Source: Comamonadaceae bacterium G21597-S1
GTDB lineage: Bacteria > Pseudomonadota > Gammaproteobacteria > Burkholderiales > Burkholderiaceae_C
DNA length: 64,000 nucleotides
Assembly: GCA_027214345.1 (NCBI GenBank)
Contig: JAPWHR010000003.1
Coordinates: forward strand, 186,001-250,000
Reading direction: 5' to 3'
In this document: positions 55,901-58,900 of the stretch, in pieces
Position numbering within the stretch: position 1 is the first letter of the stretch
Layout: each line of letters starts with the position of its first letter
The notes under the pieces: generated by a model
Told to the model about the DNA's origin: nothing
Databases searched by the model: none
Seen by the model: the letters and a program-made list of their open reading frames with translations, nothing else
Position numbers and translations under genes: made by a program

Positions 55901-58900
55901 GCCGGGGTCGACCTGGCCTCGAGCTTCAGCCAGCTGATCTTCCTGGACGACATCCGGCTGACCAAGAGCGCCATCGACATCTCGGTGGACTCCCCGATCG
56001 ACGAGGACGGCACGGCCACGGCGACCTTCACGCTGCTGGGCACGCTCGATGCGGCGCAAGCAACGGTGCTGGACGTGGGCTGGGGCGACGGCACCAGCCA
56101 GACGGTGACGCTGGGCGCCGGCGTCACCTCCACCACGCTGTCGCATGCGTATCCCGACGACAACCCGAGCGGCACCACGCAGGACAACTACACCATCAGC
56201 GCCAACTCCAATAACACCGTGGCCGGAGGATCGGAGACGCTGGTGGTGCGCAACGTGGCCCCGTCGTTCACGATGCTGAGCCTCAGCAGCCAGAACATCA
56301 TGGAGGCCGACGAGGTCACCTTGAGCGGCCACTTCACCGACATCGGCACCCAGGACACGTTCACCGTCGTCATCGACTGGGGCGACGGCGAGACCACGAC
56401 GCTGAGCAACCTGGGCAACGACAGCGGGTCGGGCATCGACATCGAGGCCACCCACGTGTACGCGGACGACCATCCCGACACGGGCACGCCCGAGGACGAG
56501 CTGCAGGTCACGGTCACGGTGCGCGACGACGACACCGGCGAGGATGTGGTCACGTTCCCGATGCACGTGGCCAACGTGGCACCGGTGTTCGAGAGCCTGG
56601 CGCTGAGCGAGACCGACATCGACGAGGGCGACACGGTCACGATCGAAGGCGCCTTCTTCGACCCGGGCCTCAAGGACACGTACACCCTCGAGATCGACTG
56701 GGGCGACGGCACGGTGGAGTCGTTCGAGATCGCGGCGCAACCCACCGGCCATGGCAGCTTCAGCCATGAACACGAATACACCGACGACGACCCGGACACC
56801 GGCACGGAATTCGACGTCCTCGACGTCAAGGTCACGCTGATCGACGACGACACCGGCGAAGCCACGCAGACGCTGCCGATCACGGTCAACAACGTCGCAC
56901 CCGAATTCGGCTCCGTCACCGTGTCGCCCGATCCGCTGGACGAAGGCAGCGAGGTCACGCTCGAGGGTGACTTCACCGACCCGGGCAAGGGCGACACGTT
57001 CATGATCGAGGTCGACTGGGGCGACGGCAGCACCGAGACCTTCGACCTCGATGCCGTGGGCAGCTTCAGCGACGGCAACGGCCAGTTCAGCCTGTCCCAC
57101 ACCTACGTCGACGACGAAGATCCGGGCGAAGACGACGTCTACGAGATCACCTACAAGCTGATCGACGACGACACCGGCGAGGTCGAAGGCAGCGACCCGA
57201 TCACGGTCAACAACCTGTCACCCACAGTGGAAAACCTGTCGCTCGACAACAGCGTGATCGACGAGGGCGACAGCGTCACGCTGAGCATGGACCTGGACGA
57301 CCTCGGCCTCGACGACGAGCTGACCGTCGAGATCGACTGGGGTGACGGAACGGCACCCGATACCTACCAGGTCGGCACCGCACCGCTGGGTTTCGATGCC
57401 AGTCACCAGTATGTCGACGACGACCCGAGCGGCACCGGCAGCGACAACTACACGATCACCGTCACCGTCGCGGACGACGACGGTGACACGGTCCAGGCGA
57501 CGACCCAGGTCACGGTGAACAACGTCGCGCCGATGAACCTGGACGCCGGACCGAACTTCACCGTATTGCTGGACCAGCTCACCGGCATGGCCAGTCCGTT
57601 ACTCAACGTGCTGTTCGACGATACCGGCAGCCTCGATACCCATACCTTCTCCTGGACCACCATCCTGGCGCCAGCGTTCGGCAACAACAGCAGCGGGTCG
57701 ACACAGAGCTTCACGCCGTTGCTGAACCAGCCCGGAACCTGGACCTTCCGTGTCGAGGTCGAGGACGACGACGGCGACAGCGCCAGCACCAGCGTCAGCA
57801 TCCTGGCCGTGCCCGACATCGTCAGCCCACCCAGCTTCCCGCCGGTGGCGCCGGACCCGTTCGACGAAGGCACCACCGTCAGCATGGATGTCTTCCTGTC
57901 GAGCAGCTTCAATGCCGGCGACTACAAGTACAAGGTCGACTGGGGCGACGGCACGATCGAGAACGTGAACGCCGTCACCGGTACACAGATCCTGACCCAC
58001 GTATACGAAGACGACCCGCCGCCAGGCGAGATCGACCAGTACACGGCGACGGTGCAGCTGGTCAACACGCAGTTTTCGCAGTCGTTCAACGTGCACGGCG
58101 TGCACAGCCAGGTCTTCCTGGTCGAGAACGTCGAGCCGGCGCCGACCTTCAGCTGGCAGTCGCTCGGCGGCGGCCTGGTGCAGTTCGACGCGCAGATCAA
58201 CGATCCCGGTGCGCTCGACACCCACACCATCGAGTGGAACATGGGCGGCACCATCGTCACCGGCACGCTGACACCCCAGTTCAGCTTCACCGGGCCGGCC
58301 ACGGTCAGCCTGACGGTGACCGACGACGATGGAGGTGTCGGCTCCACGAGCCAGTTCCTGCCCAGCCCGGTGACCGGCAGCCTGCCAGCCCTGCCCGAGG
58401 CCACGCAGATGATCCTGGATCCGGCCGCCATTGCCATGCAGCGCGATGCGGTGGCGGACCTGTGGCGCAAGGTCGGCGCCGATGCCGTTGGTCTGCTGGA
58501 CACGATCCGCATCGCCGTCGCCGACCTGCCGGGAGCGGAGCTGGCGAGCACCGTTCTCGGACCGCAGCCGATGATCACAGTCGACTACAACGCCGCCGGC
58601 ATGGGCTGGTATGTCGACGCCGATCCGGCCAGCACCGAAACCTTCGCGGGCATGGACCTGGTCACCGTGCTGGCGCACGAATTCGGCCATGTGCTGGGCC
58701 TGCACCATGTCGGCGCCGATGCGGCGGGCGGCAACAGCGTCATGAGCGCCTTCCTCGACGCCGGCACGCGGCGCCTGCCCACGGCGGGCGACCTGGCATT
58801 CACCGTGTCCGACCCCGGCGTCACCGGCATCGCGGCACTGGTCGGTGCCGGCATCGTCAACGGCAACTTCTCCGAGGCCGACCCCGCGGCCGCCGACTTC

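Noticed and set aside
23177-58370. A CRISPR array or recent tandem DNA duplication suggested by the periodic text
   Set aside because: The periodicity is at protein level only; unit lengths vary and no identical direct repeats with regular spacers were found.
53430-58800. Separate genes for the hydrolase and the protease through internal starts
   Set aside because: The frame is continuous, and no strong ribosome site with a start codon was noticed at the domain borders; both modules sit between structural domains as in other multidomain giants.
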